Source of the DNA: a bacterium
GTDB lineage: Bacteria > Krumholzibacteriota > Krumholzibacteriia > JACNKJ01
Direction of reading: 5' to 3'
Assembly (NCBI GenBank): GCA_024231955.1
Contig: JAAEPZ010000253.1
Coordinates: 62,001 to 126,000 of the forward strand
DNA length: 64,000 nucleotides
Shown piece after piece: positions 35,809-44,751 of this stretch (the stretch's first letter is position 1; every line of letters starts with the position of its first letter). Under the pieces are notes generated by a model. It had not been told where the DNA came from. It saw only the letters and a program-made list of their open reading frames with translations, and ran no database searches. The translations under genes and the position numbers were made by a program.

Positions 35809-37093
35809 CCCTGCCTCCCTCTCTTTGCAGAACTCTCCAGCCTATGTCACGCCGATAATAGCAATCCCGAAAGTTGATCCCCGCAACGCGGTTGTAGCAG
35901 CGCTCGGCCGCAACGGCCAGATCCTCACCGCAGGCGGTCAGCGCGAGAACGCGTCCACCAGCAGTCAGCATCTCTCCAGCTTCCAGTTTCGTCCCGGCGT
36001 GAAAGACCAGAACCTCATCATTGTCGATACTGTTTGAGCCCAGTCCGGTAATTGCGAAACCTGTGGGATAGCTCCCGGGGTACCCCCCTGAGGCCAATAC
36101 CACAGTCATCGTCGGCGCCGGATTGATCCGAACCGCTTCGCGGTCCAGGGCACCCATGGCCGCCCCGGAGAGCAGCCGGCCGAAATCCCCATCCAGGCGG
36201 GGTAGAACCGCCTGCGTTTCCGGGTCCCCGAAGCGGCAGTTGAACTCCAGCAGCTTCGGGCCGTTGTCGGTCATCATCAGCCCGGCGTAGAGCACCCCGC
36301 GATAGTCGATGCCCTCTTCATTCAAGCCGCGCAGGGTGCCGCCGAACACCTGTTCGGCGATGGCGTCGAGTTCCTCGTCACCGAGACCGGGTACGGGACT
36401 GTAGGCCCCCATACCACCCGTGTTGACTCCGGTGTCACCCTCACCCACACGTTTATGGTCCTGACTCGACGGCAAAAGGAAATAATCTTTACCATCGCAG
36501 ATGGCCAATAACGAAATTTCATAACCTGTCAGACGCTCTTCGACAAGCAATTTTCTTCCGGCCTCTCCGAAGGCCCCGCCTGAGAGCATCTCGCTCCCCT
36601 CCTTCAGGGCCTCCTCACGACTGCCGGGCAAGACGACCCCCTTGCCGGCGGCCAGGCCATCCGCCTTGAGAACGGGAAGTCCGGGGATCCCGTCGAGAGC
36701 GGCGGGCAGATCAACCGGGTCATCAACCTCCACCGCGGCTGCGGTCGGCAGGTTGTACCTGTCCATGAACCGCTTGGAGAAGATCTTGGAGCCCTCGAGA
36801 CGGGCGCCGTCTGCACCCGGGCCGAAGACTGAGATCCCCAGCGCGCGGAGACTGTCACCCAGACCGGCGACCAGGGGCGCCTCGGGGCCGATAACCACCA
36901 GATCGGGGGCAAGTCCGGCGATGACGGCGGGATCGGACATGTCCAGCGACGGATCGACATTCCAGCCCGCCGCAGCCGTCCCCCCGTTTCCCGGGCCGAC
37001 CATTACTTCGCTGATTGAATCGGACTGACTCAATCGCCAGGCCAGGGTATGTTCCCGACCTCCCGATCCTATAACGAGTACGCGCACAGGCAC
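35801..37093 (-). CDS. purD: Phosphoribosylamine-glycine ligase (GAR synthetase)
   Basis: 430-residue ATP-grasp enzyme. N-terminal RVLVIGSGGREHTLAWRL, then GPEAPLVAGL, LKADGLAAGKGVVLP in the ATP-binding lid and LEFNCRFGDPETQAVLPRL near the C-terminus. The start is a GTG with AAAGGAA upstream. It heads a run purD-purE-yrdC-LMW-PTP-rpiB-glyA-nrdR that combines purine synthesis with its glycine, ribose and one-carbon supply. Confidence 0.97.
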   Translation of the reverse strand: MPVRVLVIGSGGREHTLAWRLSQSDSISEVMVGPGNGGTAAAGWNVDPSLDMSDPAVIAGLAPDLVVIGPEAPLVAGLGDSLRALGISVFGPGADGARLEGSKIFSKRFMDRYNLPTAAAVEVDDPVDLPAALDGIPGLPVLKADGLAAGKGVVLPGSREEALKEGSEMLSGGAFGEAGRKLLVEERLTGYEISLLAICDGKDYFLLPSSQDHKRVGEGDTGVNTGGMGAYSPVPGLGDEELDAIAEQVFGGTLRGLNEEGIDYRGVLYAGLMMTDNGPKLLEFNCRFGDPETQAVLPRLDGDFGRLLSGAAMGALDREAVRINPAPTMTVVLASGGYPGSYPTGFAITGLGSNSIDNDEVLVFHAGTKLEAGEMLTAGGRVLALTACGEDLAVAAERCYNRVAGINFRDCYYRRDIGWRVLQREGGRDA

Positions 37094-37115
37094 TTCCTTT
37101 CGTTTGCCCGTTGAA

Positions 37116-37143
37116 TCTATACCTAAGCCGGAAAATGCGACAA
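37116..37143 (-). promoter_or_regulatory. Possible promoter of the purD run
   Basis: Reverse strand TTGTCG (37138-37143), 16-base spacer, TATAGA (37116-37121), placed 23 bases before the purD GTG. Confidence 0.3.
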
Positions 37144-37155
37144 CCGTTTTATTCG

Positions 37156-38031
37156 TTAATCCTTGACAAAGAGTCGGCCAAGTGCCAAGGGGCCCTTACT
37201 ACGTCCGATAACTCCGACAAGCGCTACCATGGTCAGCACGTATGGTAGCATTTGGACGAAACGGACGGGGAGCCAGGAGATGTGCAGGTGCCCCTGCAGC
37301 GATTCCGTGAAGCCGAAAAGGAGGGTGGCGGCAAGAACTCCACCGGGATGCCACTTGCCGAAGATGAGGGCGGCCAGCGCTATGTAACCCCTGCCGGCAC
37401 TCATGTTCTTGACGAAATAGTGAGCGTTGAGACTTAGAAAGGCGCCACCGGCGCCAGCCAGGACTCCGCTGAGCAGCACACCCTGCAACTGGACAAGATG
37501 CACCCTGATGCCCAGGGAATCCGCCGCCTCGGGATGCTCACCAACCGACCGGAGCCGCAGCCCGAAACGGGTGCGGAACAGCACCCAGGCCGCGATGGGC
37601 ACGGCCAGCAGAGCGCAGATTGTCAGAATCGGTACTTCGGTCAAGATTCCCGACAGCGCCTCCGGGGAGGAGAAGCCGTCGACGCGGGGCGAGTTGCTGC
37701 CGCTGTCGAAAAAGATCCACATCAGGAATTCGGTAAGACCCATGGCCAGCATGTTGATCGCGACCCCGCTCACAACCTGGTCTACACGGAACTTGAGCGA
37801 CATCAGGGCGTGCAGCCCGGCTATCAGGGCACCGGCCAGTATGGCCGCCAGGACGCCCGCCGTCGCCGACCCCGTATAATAGCTGACCGTGGCGGCGGTG
37901 AAGGCCCCCGTCAGGAGGATCCCCTCCAGGGCGAGGTTCACGACTCCGCCCCGCTCTGAAAACATGCCGCCCAATCCGGCCAGCAGCAGTGGGGTCGCGG
38001 TGCGCAAAGTGGCGAAGAGGAGAGCGATCAT
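37156..38031 (-). CDS. BMP-type nucleoside ABC importer, permease 2
   Basis: 291-residue membrane protein with about eight to nine hydrophobic segments. GGMFSERGGVVNLALEGILLTGAF and GRGYIALAALIFGKWHPGG are the conserved blocks of the BPL/RbsC-like permeases (NupQ/YufQ). It pairs with the permease encoded upstream (ATGA overlap). Together with the ATPase and BMP-family binding lipoprotein it makes a complete importer, most likely for purine nucleosides. Confidence 0.92.
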   Translation of the reverse strand: MIALLFATLRTATPLLLAGLGGMFSERGGVVNLALEGILLTGAFTAATVSYYTGSATAGVLAAILAGALIAGLHALMSLKFRVDQVVSGVAINMLAMGLTEFLMWIFFDSGSNSPRVDGFSSPEALSGILTEVPILTICALLAVPIAAWVLFRTRFGLRLRSVGEHPEAADSLGIRVHLVQLQGVLLSGVLAGAGGAFLSLNAHYFVKNMSAGRGYIALAALIFGKWHPGGVLAATLLFGFTESLQGHLHISWLPVRFVQMLPYVLTMVALVGVIGRSKGPLALGRLFVKD

Positions 38032-39155
38032 TGGCGCCCCCTTCGTCGCCGACGCCGACGCGTGGCCATCTCGCCGATGGCCACCACGAACAGTATGATC
38101 ATGGCCTGCAGCACCACCACCAGCTCACGCGGCACCTCGGTGAACAGGTCGATCTCCAGCGCCCCGGTGTTGAGGAACCCGAAGAGCAGGGCGGCGAGGA
38201 CAATCCCCAGCGGGTGATTCTTCCCCATCAGCGCCACGGCTATCCCGAGAAAGCCCAGCCCGGTTGAGAAATTATCGAGATAGCGATGTCGGTAGAGCAG
38301 CACTTCGTGTACACCCACCAGCCCCGCCAGCGCACCCGCAACGGCCATGGCCCGCATCTGCACCCGCCCCACGGCGATACCGGCATAGCGCGCCGCCTGA
38401 GGGTTCAACCCCACGCTCCGTAGCCGATAACCCTCGACACCCCGCTTGAAGAGGAAAGCCACCGCAATGGCGGCCAGCAGTGCCAGGATAATCGAAAAGC
38501 CCAGCGGATTGGCGCGGTTCAGCCCCAGCCAGGCACCGACAGGTCCACGTGCGAAGGGGATGAGTTGAAAGGCTTCGGGGATAACCGCCGTATGGGGGAT
38601 CATCCCGGATTCCTGGAGGTAGTACTCCACGCAGTAGCCGGTCAGCCCCACCGCGATGAAGTTCATCATGATCGTATTGATAACCTCGTGCACTCCGAAT
38701 CGGGCGCGCAGCCAGCCGGGGATGAATCCCCAGATCGCGCCGCCTGCAGCCGCAGCCGCGATGCCCAGAATCATGGCCACGGGTCGGGGGGCCTCCGGCA
38801 GACTCAGGGCCACGACCGCGGCCAGGAAAGCCCCCATGTAGAGCTGCCCTTCGCCGCCGATATTGAAGAGCCCCGCCCGGAAGGCGTAGGCCACACTCAG
38901 GCCGGTGAAGATCAACGGCGTGGCGCTGAACAGCACATGGGCGAAACCGTCAACACTGCGCAGACCGGGCAGGAAGATCAGACTGAGTACCCTGAGTGGC
39001 GATTCGCCGATGGCGAGGACGATAACGCTCCCCACCGCGAAACTCAGAGCCAGAGCCAACAGGGGCGGCCAGAGCGATTCCACCGCTATCAAACCAAGTC
39101 TCCGCAGCCAGGCCGCGATGGGCGGCAGCCCCCCCTTAAGTTTCGGATCAGGCAC
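38028..39155 (-). CDS. BMP-type nucleoside ABC importer, permease 1
   Basis: 375 residues from the GTG at 39155, preferred because GGGAGGTGGAGA lies immediately upstream and the gene then overlaps the ATPase stop by 8 bp. The open frame extends to 39206, giving a less likely longer start. Motifs FRAGLFNIGGEGQLYMGAF and GLGFLGIAVALMGKNHPLG match YufP/NupP permeases. About nine hydrophobic segments are visible, and an Arg-rich tail ends the protein. Confidence 0.92.
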   Translation of the reverse strand: MPDPKLKGGLPPIAAWLRRLGLIAVESLWPPLLALALSFAVGSVIVLAIGESPLRVLSLIFLPGLRSVDGFAHVLFSATPLIFTGLSVAYAFRAGLFNIGGEGQLYMGAFLAAVVALSLPEAPRPVAMILGIAAAAAGGAIWGFIPGWLRARFGVHEVINTIMMNFIAVGLTGYCVEYYLQESGMIPHTAVIPEAFQLIPFARGPVGAWLGLNRANPLGFSIILALLAAIAVAFLFKRGVEGYRLRSVGLNPQAARYAGIAVGRVQMRAMAVAGALAGLVGVHEVLLYRHRYLDNFSTGLGFLGIAVALMGKNHPLGIVLAALLFGFLNTGALEIDLFTEVPRELVVVLQAMIILFVVAIGEMATRRRRRRRGRQ

Positions 39156-40665
39156 TCTCCACCTCCCCCCGCGCTCCGGTGATCCAGAGTCCAAGCTCCT
39201 CCTCATCGGTCTCGCCCGCGTTCAGGACCGTGACCAGCCGCCCCTTGTAGAGCACGCCGATACGATCGCTCAAAGCCAGCAATTCACTGAGTTCGGATGA
39301 GAAGAGCAGCTGGGCCAGTCCACGGGATCGCAATGCGATCAGCTCCCTGTGGACAAACTCGATGGCCCCCACGTCCACGCCGCGTGTGGGGTGGGCGGCG
39401 ACCAGGACCTTCAGCTCGTGGGCCAGCTCCCGCGCCAGGATCAGCTTCTGCTGATTCCCACCCGACAACTCGTCGACGGCCTGTTCCAGATCACTCACCC
39501 GCACGTCGAAGCTCCTGATCCGCTCATTGGCCAGAGAGGTCAGGGCCGCGGGACGGAAGAGTCCCCAGCGACTCACCGCGGCCGAATCCTCCTCGCCCAG
39601 AATCAGATTGTCCTTCAGGTCCATCTGGAGCACAAGCCCCGTACGCTGCCGGTCGGCGGGAACATGGCGCACGCCCAGCTCCCTGGCCCGGCGGGGATGG
39701 AGCGGCGGCAGCGCCTCCCCCTCAAGCAGCATTTCGCCGTCAGTGTGGTGGCGCAAGCCGGTGATCACCTCGGCCAGTTCGCGCTGGCCATTGCCCTCGA
39801 CACCGGCGATGCCGAAGATCTCCCCCTGGCGGATCGTGAAACTGATCCCAGAGAGGGGGTGCTGGTCCCGCCGCCGAGGCAGACACAGGTTCCGAACCTC
39901 CAGCGCGGGCGCGCCCAGGGTCTCCACGGGCCTCTCGACCCGGAAGAGCACATCGCGCCCCACCATCATCCGCGCCAGGGTCGGAGCATCTGCCTCCCGG
40001 CCGCCGATCGATCCGACGAAGCCGCCGCGACGCATGACATGAACCTCATCGGCCAGCGCCAGTACCTCGTCAAGTTTGTGGGTGATCAGGACGATGGTCT
40101 TCCCCTCGTCGCGGAGACGACGGAGAATCTCGAAAAGGAAGCGCGCCTCCTGGGGGCTGAGAACGCCGGTTGGTTCGTCGAAAATCAGGAAATCGGCGCC
40201 TCGGTAGAGCACCTTGAGGATCTCAACCCACTGGGCCTGCCCCACGGAGAGATCGCCGACCAGCGCATCCGGATCGACCTCCAGGCCGATGCGTCCGCTG
40301 TCTCCCCTCACGGCTTCTCGCGCCGCTTCACGATCGATTCCGCCCCGTTTGATGGGTTCGGCACCCAGGACGACGTTCTCCGCCACGGACAGCGTGTCGA
40401 CGAGCATGAAGTGCTGGTGAACCATCCCGATGCGGCAGGCGATCGCCTCCTGGCTGCCCGCGAAACTCCGCTCCCGGTCCTCCACGATGATCTTGCCGCT
40501 GTCCGGGCGCAACATGCCGTAGATCAGGCGCATCAACGTGGTCTTGCCCGCGCCGTTTTCGCCGACGAGCGCGTGGATCCGCCCGGAGGTGAACTCCAGC
40601 GAAACATCGTCGACGGCCCGGATGCCGGGGAAGGAGCGGGTGAGGTGTTCCAGAGCGATTTTCAC
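39148..40665 (-). CDS. BMP-type nucleoside ABC importer, double ATPase
   Basis: 505 residues with two ABC domains, as in RbsA/XylG/YufO. The first has Walker A GENGAGKTTLMR, signature DLSVGQAQWVEILK and Walker B LIFDEPTGVL. The second has a degenerate Walker A VEGNGQRELAE and signature ELSGGNQQKLILAREL, so only the first half may hydrolyse ATP efficiently. The start is a GTG with AGGAAA upstream. Confidence 0.94.
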   Translation of the reverse strand: MKIALEHLTRSFPGIRAVDDVSLEFTSGRIHALVGENGAGKTTLMRLIYGMLRPDSGKIIVEDRERSFAGSQEAIACRIGMVHQHFMLVDTLSVAENVVLGAEPIKRGGIDREAAREAVRGDSGRIGLEVDPDALVGDLSVGQAQWVEILKVLYRGADFLIFDEPTGVLSPQEARFLFEILRRLRDEGKTIVLITHKLDEVLALADEVHVMRRGGFVGSIGGREADAPTLARMMVGRDVLFRVERPVETLGAPALEVRNLCLPRRRDQHPLSGISFTIRQGEIFGIAGVEGNGQRELAEVITGLRHHTDGEMLLEGEALPPLHPRRARELGVRHVPADRQRTGLVLQMDLKDNLILGEEDSAAVSRWGLFRPAALTSLANERIRSFDVRVSDLEQAVDELSGGNQQKLILARELAHELKVLVAAHPTRGVDVGAIEFVHRELIALRSRGLAQLLFSSELSELLALSDRIGVLYKGRLVTVLNAGETDEEELGLWITGARGEVESA

Positions 40666-40668
40666 GCG

Positions 40669-41673
40669 CTATTTCCTCGGAACTGTTATCCGACCGGCTG
40701 CGATCTCAGCCGCCAGAGAATCGGCAACGGCACATAACCGCGGCGTCAGCAGATCCCGATTGTGCTCGTCCAGCGAGTAACCGAGATGGCCGGTCTCCAG
40801 GCCGAACTCGTTGAAGCCACCCTGGAAAGAGCCCTGCACCAGCCGTTTGATCGTGGTGTAGACGGCGCGATCCACCCGCTTCTCCATGCTGGTGAGCATG
40901 GTGCCGGGCGCCATGTGATTCTGATTGGAATCCACTCCGATAGCCAGAACCCCCTTCTCCCTGGCCGCCTCGATTACACCGTTGCCCGTTGTGCCCGAAG
41001 CGTGGAAGATGACATCGGCGCCCTGCCCGATCTGGGACAGAGCCAGCTCCTTGCCCTTGACGGGATCGCTGAAGGCCGTAGGGGTGAGTCCCGCGTAGTT
41101 GCTGAGAATACGGATATCCGGCCGCACGGCCAGAGCGCCCGCGGAGTAACCGGTCAGGAACCGCTTGATCAGGTCCCCCTTCATTCCGCCGATAAAACCG
41201 ATCACCCCGGTCTCCGATTTGAGCGCGGCCTGGGCGCCGACCAGGAAGCACCCCTCCTCCTCGCGGAAGGTGAGACTGGCGACGTTGGACATGCCTTCGA
41301 TCCGGCCATCGACAATGGCGAAGTGGATGTCGGGATAGTCGGTCGCCACCTTGCGGATCGATTCCGTGAAGAGGAAGCCGACGCCGATCACGAGATCGAA
41401 GCCGCGATCGGCCAGCTTGCGCAGCCCCTGCTCGCGATCGGAATCCTGCCCGGGCTCGAACTCCACGGCGGTGATCCCGAACTCCTCCTTGGCCTGAATC
41501 AGGCCGCGATAGGCGGAGTCGTTGAAGGAGCGGTCCCCCTTGCCGCCGATATCGAAAACCATACCGACCTTCAGGTTGTCGTCACTCTGGGCCCCCCTCT
41601 CCCCCTCTGACGAGGAGCCGCAGGCCAGGCCGCACAGGGCGACAAACATCAGTAGCAGAATCATCCTCTTCAT
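40669..41673 (-). CDS. BMP-family substrate-binding lipoprotein
   Basis: 334 residues. Lipobox GLAC at about residue 18, then a Ser/Glu-rich linker and the BMP/PnrA-like domain: KVGMVFDIGGKGDRSFNDSA, EFEPGQDSDREQGLRKLADR, GFIGGMKGDLIKRFLTGYSA and HASGTTGNGVIEAAREKGV. Family members (PnrA, Med) bind purine nucleosides; the ring-contacting Phe/Asp in DRSFND is present. AGGGGAG precedes the ATG. It is the first transporter gene, 14 bp after carbamate kinase. Confidence 0.93.
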   Translation of the reverse strand: MKRMILLLMFVALCGLACGSSSEGERGAQSDDNLKVGMVFDIGGKGDRSFNDSAYRGLIQAKEEFGITAVEFEPGQDSDREQGLRKLADRGFDLVIGVGFLFTESIRKVATDYPDIHFAIVDGRIEGMSNVASLTFREEEGCFLVGAQAALKSETGVIGFIGGMKGDLIKRFLTGYSAGALAVRPDIRILSNYAGLTPTAFSDPVKGKELALSQIGQGADVIFHASGTTGNGVIEAAREKGVLAIGVDSNQNHMAPGTMLTSMEKRVDRAVYTTIKRLVQGSFQGGFNEFGLETGHLGYSLDEHNRDLLTPRLCAVADSLAAEIAAGRITVPRK

Positions 41674-41687
41674 GTGCTCCCCTTTGG

Positions 41688-42653
41688 TCAGTTCCTATCG
41701 GAGATTATCCTGGTGCCGCCACGCCCCGCAAGTGCGTCGGCGAGGTTGTCGGGTGAACAGACGATGGCCTCACGTCCCCCCTGCTCGAGGAAACGACGGG
41801 TGGCCTCCATCTTGGGCCCCATGCTGCCGGGCGGAAACTCGCCCGCATCCTGGTACCGCTTGAGTTCGTTCAGCGTGATGACTTCGAGATCCCTCTGATC
41901 CGGTTTGCCGAAGTCCACGGCCACAGCATCCACACCGGTGATGAACACCAGGTGGGTGGCCTTGAGTTGACGAGCGAGCAGGACTGCCGCCAGATCCTTG
42001 TCGATCACCGCGTCAATCCCCTTGAGCAGCCCGTCGCGATCCCGCTTCACGGGGATCCCCCCACCGCCGGCGGCGATGGTCACCACCTCGGCCTCAACCA
42101 GCTTTTTGATGGAGTCTATCTCGATAATGCTCTTCGGGTCCGGGCTGGGTACGACCCGACGATGACCCCGGCCCGCGTCCTCCCGCATCACCCAACCCTT
42201 TTCACGTGACAACATCTCCGCGTCGCCGGCCGAGTAGAAGGGGCCGATCGGCTTGCTTGGATTCTCGAAGGCGGAATCGGCGGGATCCACCTCGACCTGA
42301 GTCACGAGAGCGGCCACGGGACGCTCGTGCCCCGCCAGATGCAGTTCGTTGCGCAGGGCGTTCTGGATCAGGAAACCCAGCCCCCCCTGACTGTCCGCGC
42401 CGCAGACAAAGAGCGGCATGGGGGTGACCTCGTTCTTGGCCGTTTCGTTTCTGATCACGATATTGCCGACGACCGGACCGTTGCCGTGACTGACCACGAC
42501 CGGTATGCCCTCCACACAGAGTTTGGCGACGTGCGACATCGTGCTGCGTGCGGTGTTGAACTGTTCGTTGATGGTGCCCAGCGCTCCCGCCGGGACAACG
42601 GCGTTGCCGCCGAGCGTGATGATGACCAGGTCATCCTTACTGAATCGCTTCAT
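41688..42653 (-). CDS. arcC: Carbamate kinase
   Basis: 321 residues. VIITLGGNAVVPAG, EGIPVVVSHGNGPVVGNIV and VTIAAGGGGIPV are carbamate-kinase/amino-acid-kinase signatures. The enzyme transfers phosphate from carbamoyl phosphate to ADP in arginine, agmatine, allantoin or nucleobase breakdown. The start codon lies inside the preceding carbamoyltransferase-like gene (17-bp overlap), so the two are made together. No arginine deiminase gene is in the window; the nucleoside importer downstream suggests nucleobase or ureide use rather than arginine. Confidence 0.95.
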   Translation of the reverse strand: MKRFSKDDLVIITLGGNAVVPAGALGTINEQFNTARSTMSHVAKLCVEGIPVVVSHGNGPVVGNIVIRNETAKNEVTPMPLFVCGADSQGGLGFLIQNALRNELHLAGHERPVAALVTQVEVDPADSAFENPSKPIGPFYSAGDAEMLSREKGWVMREDAGRGHRRVVPSPDPKSIIEIDSIKKLVEAEVVTIAAGGGGIPVKRDRDGLLKGIDAVIDKDLAAVLLARQLKATHLVFITGVDAVAVDFGKPDQRDLEVITLNELKRYQDAGEFPPGSMGPKMEATRRFLEQGGREAIVCSPDNLADALAGRGGTRIISDRN

Positions 42654-43647
42654 TATCTCTATTCTGTTCCAGGCAAAGATCCAGAGTCAGGGCCAGAACG
42701 GCCTTGACTACGTGTAAGAGATTCTCCGCTTCCTCCAGATGGATGGCCTGCGGGATCTCCAGGAGTTGTTCTTCGATTTCTGTACCGCGTCCCTGCGGTA
42801 ATCCGCCCCCAAGGAGGGCTCCCTGATTGGCGAAAGCAAAACGATCGGTCCCCATGCGCCAACCGGAATAGCGTTCGGTCTCCTGGCGCGTGGCGACCAT
42901 TGCGTCCTCGTTGTCCGCGACTCCCCAGTTGAGGGAGAAGACCAGGTTGGAATCGGCGATGGCCTCGATCGGATCGTCGGTGACCTGCAGGCCACCGGGA
43001 ACGATGCTGTCCATCCGCTCGCAGAACTCCTCCCCGGGGTGGAACTCGGACGGGCAGGCCAGACGCAGGTCGATATCCCGCCGTACGCACAATTCCGCCA
43101 GACTCAACGGCAAGGCCGCCGGCTTGGGGCTGACTCCCGGCGGCGCCCAGACGATGCTGGCCGTGGCGCCGGACATGTCCCGGCCAATCCGCTCCTCGAC
43201 GGCCAGCAGACTGGCCAACGCCTGACAGGGAGCCGCGCTGTCGCTGAGCATGTTGAATACCGGGCGGCTCATCAACTCGGCTGTGTCCTCGATGAAGGAC
43301 TGCCCCTCTCCCGACCGGATAGATGAGATCGCCAGCCCGTGACCGGTGCGATCGAGTTGAGCGAACAGGTCGAGATAGGTCTCGTTCCAGTTCAGGTTGA
43401 TGCGGCTCGGCTCGATCTCGTGCGCCCGGCCGCCTAGTTGCTCCATGGCCAGACGATAGGGATTCCAGGCGGGCAACACCCGGTCCAGATCGAACAGGAA
43501 AAGCTGCACTCCCGTCAGGAGCTGGAGTTCATCACCCGAGGCATAGCGACCCTTGAGCTCCCTGGTGAACGCCAGCAGTTCGGTGATCTCCTCATCACTC
43601 AGATCTGTCAATGACAGAAGATCAGCGCCCTTGCGGTAGAGGCTCAT
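42637..43647 (-). CDS. Carbamoyltransferase-fold protein lacking the canonical catalytic motifs
   Basis: 336 residues with recognisable ATCase/OTCase architecture: LLSLTDLSDEEITELLAFTR, then LAMEQLGGRAHEI, NMLSDSAAPCQALASLLAVEE and C-terminal HLEEAENLLHVVKAVLAL. The carbamoyl-phosphate loop S-T-R-T-R is replaced by R56-V-L-P-A60. H-P-x-Q is A139-P-C-Q142. H-C-L-P is G281-G-L-P284. All chemistry-linked residues are changed while the scaffold persists. It may bind another substrate, or act as a regulatory partner of ArcC. AAGGAG precedes the ATG and a good promoter lies upstream. Confidence 0.72.
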   Translation of the reverse strand: MSLYRKGADLLSLTDLSDEEITELLAFTRELKGRYASGDELQLLTGVQLFLFDLDRVLPAWNPYRLAMEQLGGRAHEIEPSRINLNWNETYLDLFAQLDRTGHGLAISSIRSGEGQSFIEDTAELMSRPVFNMLSDSAAPCQALASLLAVEERIGRDMSGATASIVWAPPGVSPKPAALPLSLAELCVRRDIDLRLACPSEFHPGEEFCERMDSIVPGGLQVTDDPIEAIADSNLVFSLNWGVADNEDAMVATRQETERYSGWRMGTDRFAFANQGALLGGGLPQGRGTEIEEQLLEIPQAIHLEEAENLLHVVKAVLALTLDLCLEQNRDNEAIQ

Positions 43648-43743
43648 CGATCTGCTCCTTCATTCGAGGTGAAAGCACGTTGTGTCGTCGCCAAAGACGG
43701 CTCACCCGCAACGGTTGTGCGGAGGGTGAATCATAAGAAGATC

Positions 43744-43772
43744 ATGGTACAAAAGGGGACAGGCAGTGTCAA
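43744..43772 (-). promoter_or_regulatory. Promoter of the carbamoyltransferase-arcC-transporter operon
   Basis: Reverse strand TTGACA (43767-43772), 17-base spacer, TACCAT (43744-43749). The start would lie about 90 bases before the ATG; the leader holds a CACCC...GGGTG inverted repeat. Confidence 0.52.
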
Positions 43773-43815
43773 TCGGGCGCGAGTGGGGAAGAGCGGTCCG
43801 GCCCGGTTCCGACCA

Positions 43816-44745
43816 CTATTTTTCGGACCTGTTCTCGCTCACGGACTCCAGAGCCCGGCGCAGAATGCCCCCGGCTTGCGCCAGTTCGCCCTCCGCCCGC
43901 TCCCTGTCCAGACCGCCCAGATGCATGAGCAATGCGGTTTTGACGTGACCGTCGGCGGCAGTGAGCAGATCAGCCGCGGCCTCGTAGGCGAGTCCCGTTA
44001 CCGACATCACCAGCCCTCTGCTCCGCTCGACCAGTTTCTCGCAGAGAGGGTCGAGGTCAACCATCAGATTATCGTAGACCTTACCGGTCAGGATCATCGC
44101 CGTGGTGGAGATCATGTTGAGTGTCATCTTCTGGGCGGTGCCGGCTTTCATCCGCGTCGACCCGGCAATCGGCTCCGGTCCCGTAACCAGGCGGATCACC
44201 ACCTCGCCGGGCACCGAGACGTCGGGATTGCAGGTGATAAAGGCGGTGCGGCAGCCCCGTCTTACCGCCTCCTCGACTCCACCGGAGGTCCAGGGCGTTC
44301 GGTGACTGGCGCTGATGCCGATCACCGTGTCCCTGGGTTCGGGGTCGAGTCGGGCCAGGTCGGCCGCGCCGACATCCTCCCGATCCTCCGCCCCCTCCTG
44401 GCTCCTGGTGAGAGCCGCCGGGCCACCGGCGATCAGACCTACAACCGATTCGGGCGATACGCCGAAGGTGGGTGGGCACTCGGCGGCATCCAGGACACCC
44501 AGGCGGCCGCTGGTGCCGGCGCCGAGGTAGATGAGCCTCCCCCCCTCACGGAGAGAGGCCGCGGCCATCTCGGCGGCCAGGGCGATCTCAGGCAGCGCCG
44601 TGGCGACGGTTGTCGCCACGGTCGCGTCCTGACTGTTGAGCCGTTGCAGGATTCCCGGCGTGTCGAGCCGATCCAGCCCCCGGGTCTCCGGGTTGGCCGT
44701 CTCGGTCAGCAATGCCGCCAGCTCCCTCCGCAGTCGATCACTCAT
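43816..44745 (-). CDS. murQ: N-acetylmuramic acid 6-phosphate etherase
   Basis: 309-residue SIS-fold enzyme cleaving the lactyl ether of MurNAc-6-P during cell-wall recycling. Motifs: LIYLGAGTSGRLGVLDAAECPPTF, GISASHRTPWTSGGVEEA, CNPDVSVPGEVVIRL and AGSTRMKAGTAQKMTLNMIS. The usual 'GRGTSGRL' reads GAGTSGRL here. No MurNAc transporter or AnmK is in the window. It begins 6 bp after the C25 peptidase stop; ribosome site weak. Confidence 0.95.
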   Translation of the reverse strand: MSDRLRRELAALLTETANPETRGLDRLDTPGILQRLNSQDATVATTVATALPEIALAAEMAAASLREGGRLIYLGAGTSGRLGVLDAAECPPTFGVSPESVVGLIAGGPAALTRSQEGAEDREDVGAADLARLDPEPRDTVIGISASHRTPWTSGGVEEAVRRGCRTAFITCNPDVSVPGEVVIRLVTGPEPIAGSTRMKAGTAQKMTLNMISTTAMILTGKVYDNLMVDLDPLCEKLVERSRGLVMSVTGLAYEAAADLLTAADGHVKTALLMHLGGLDRERAEGELAQAGGILRRALESVSENRSEK

Positions 44746-44751
44746 CGCCGA

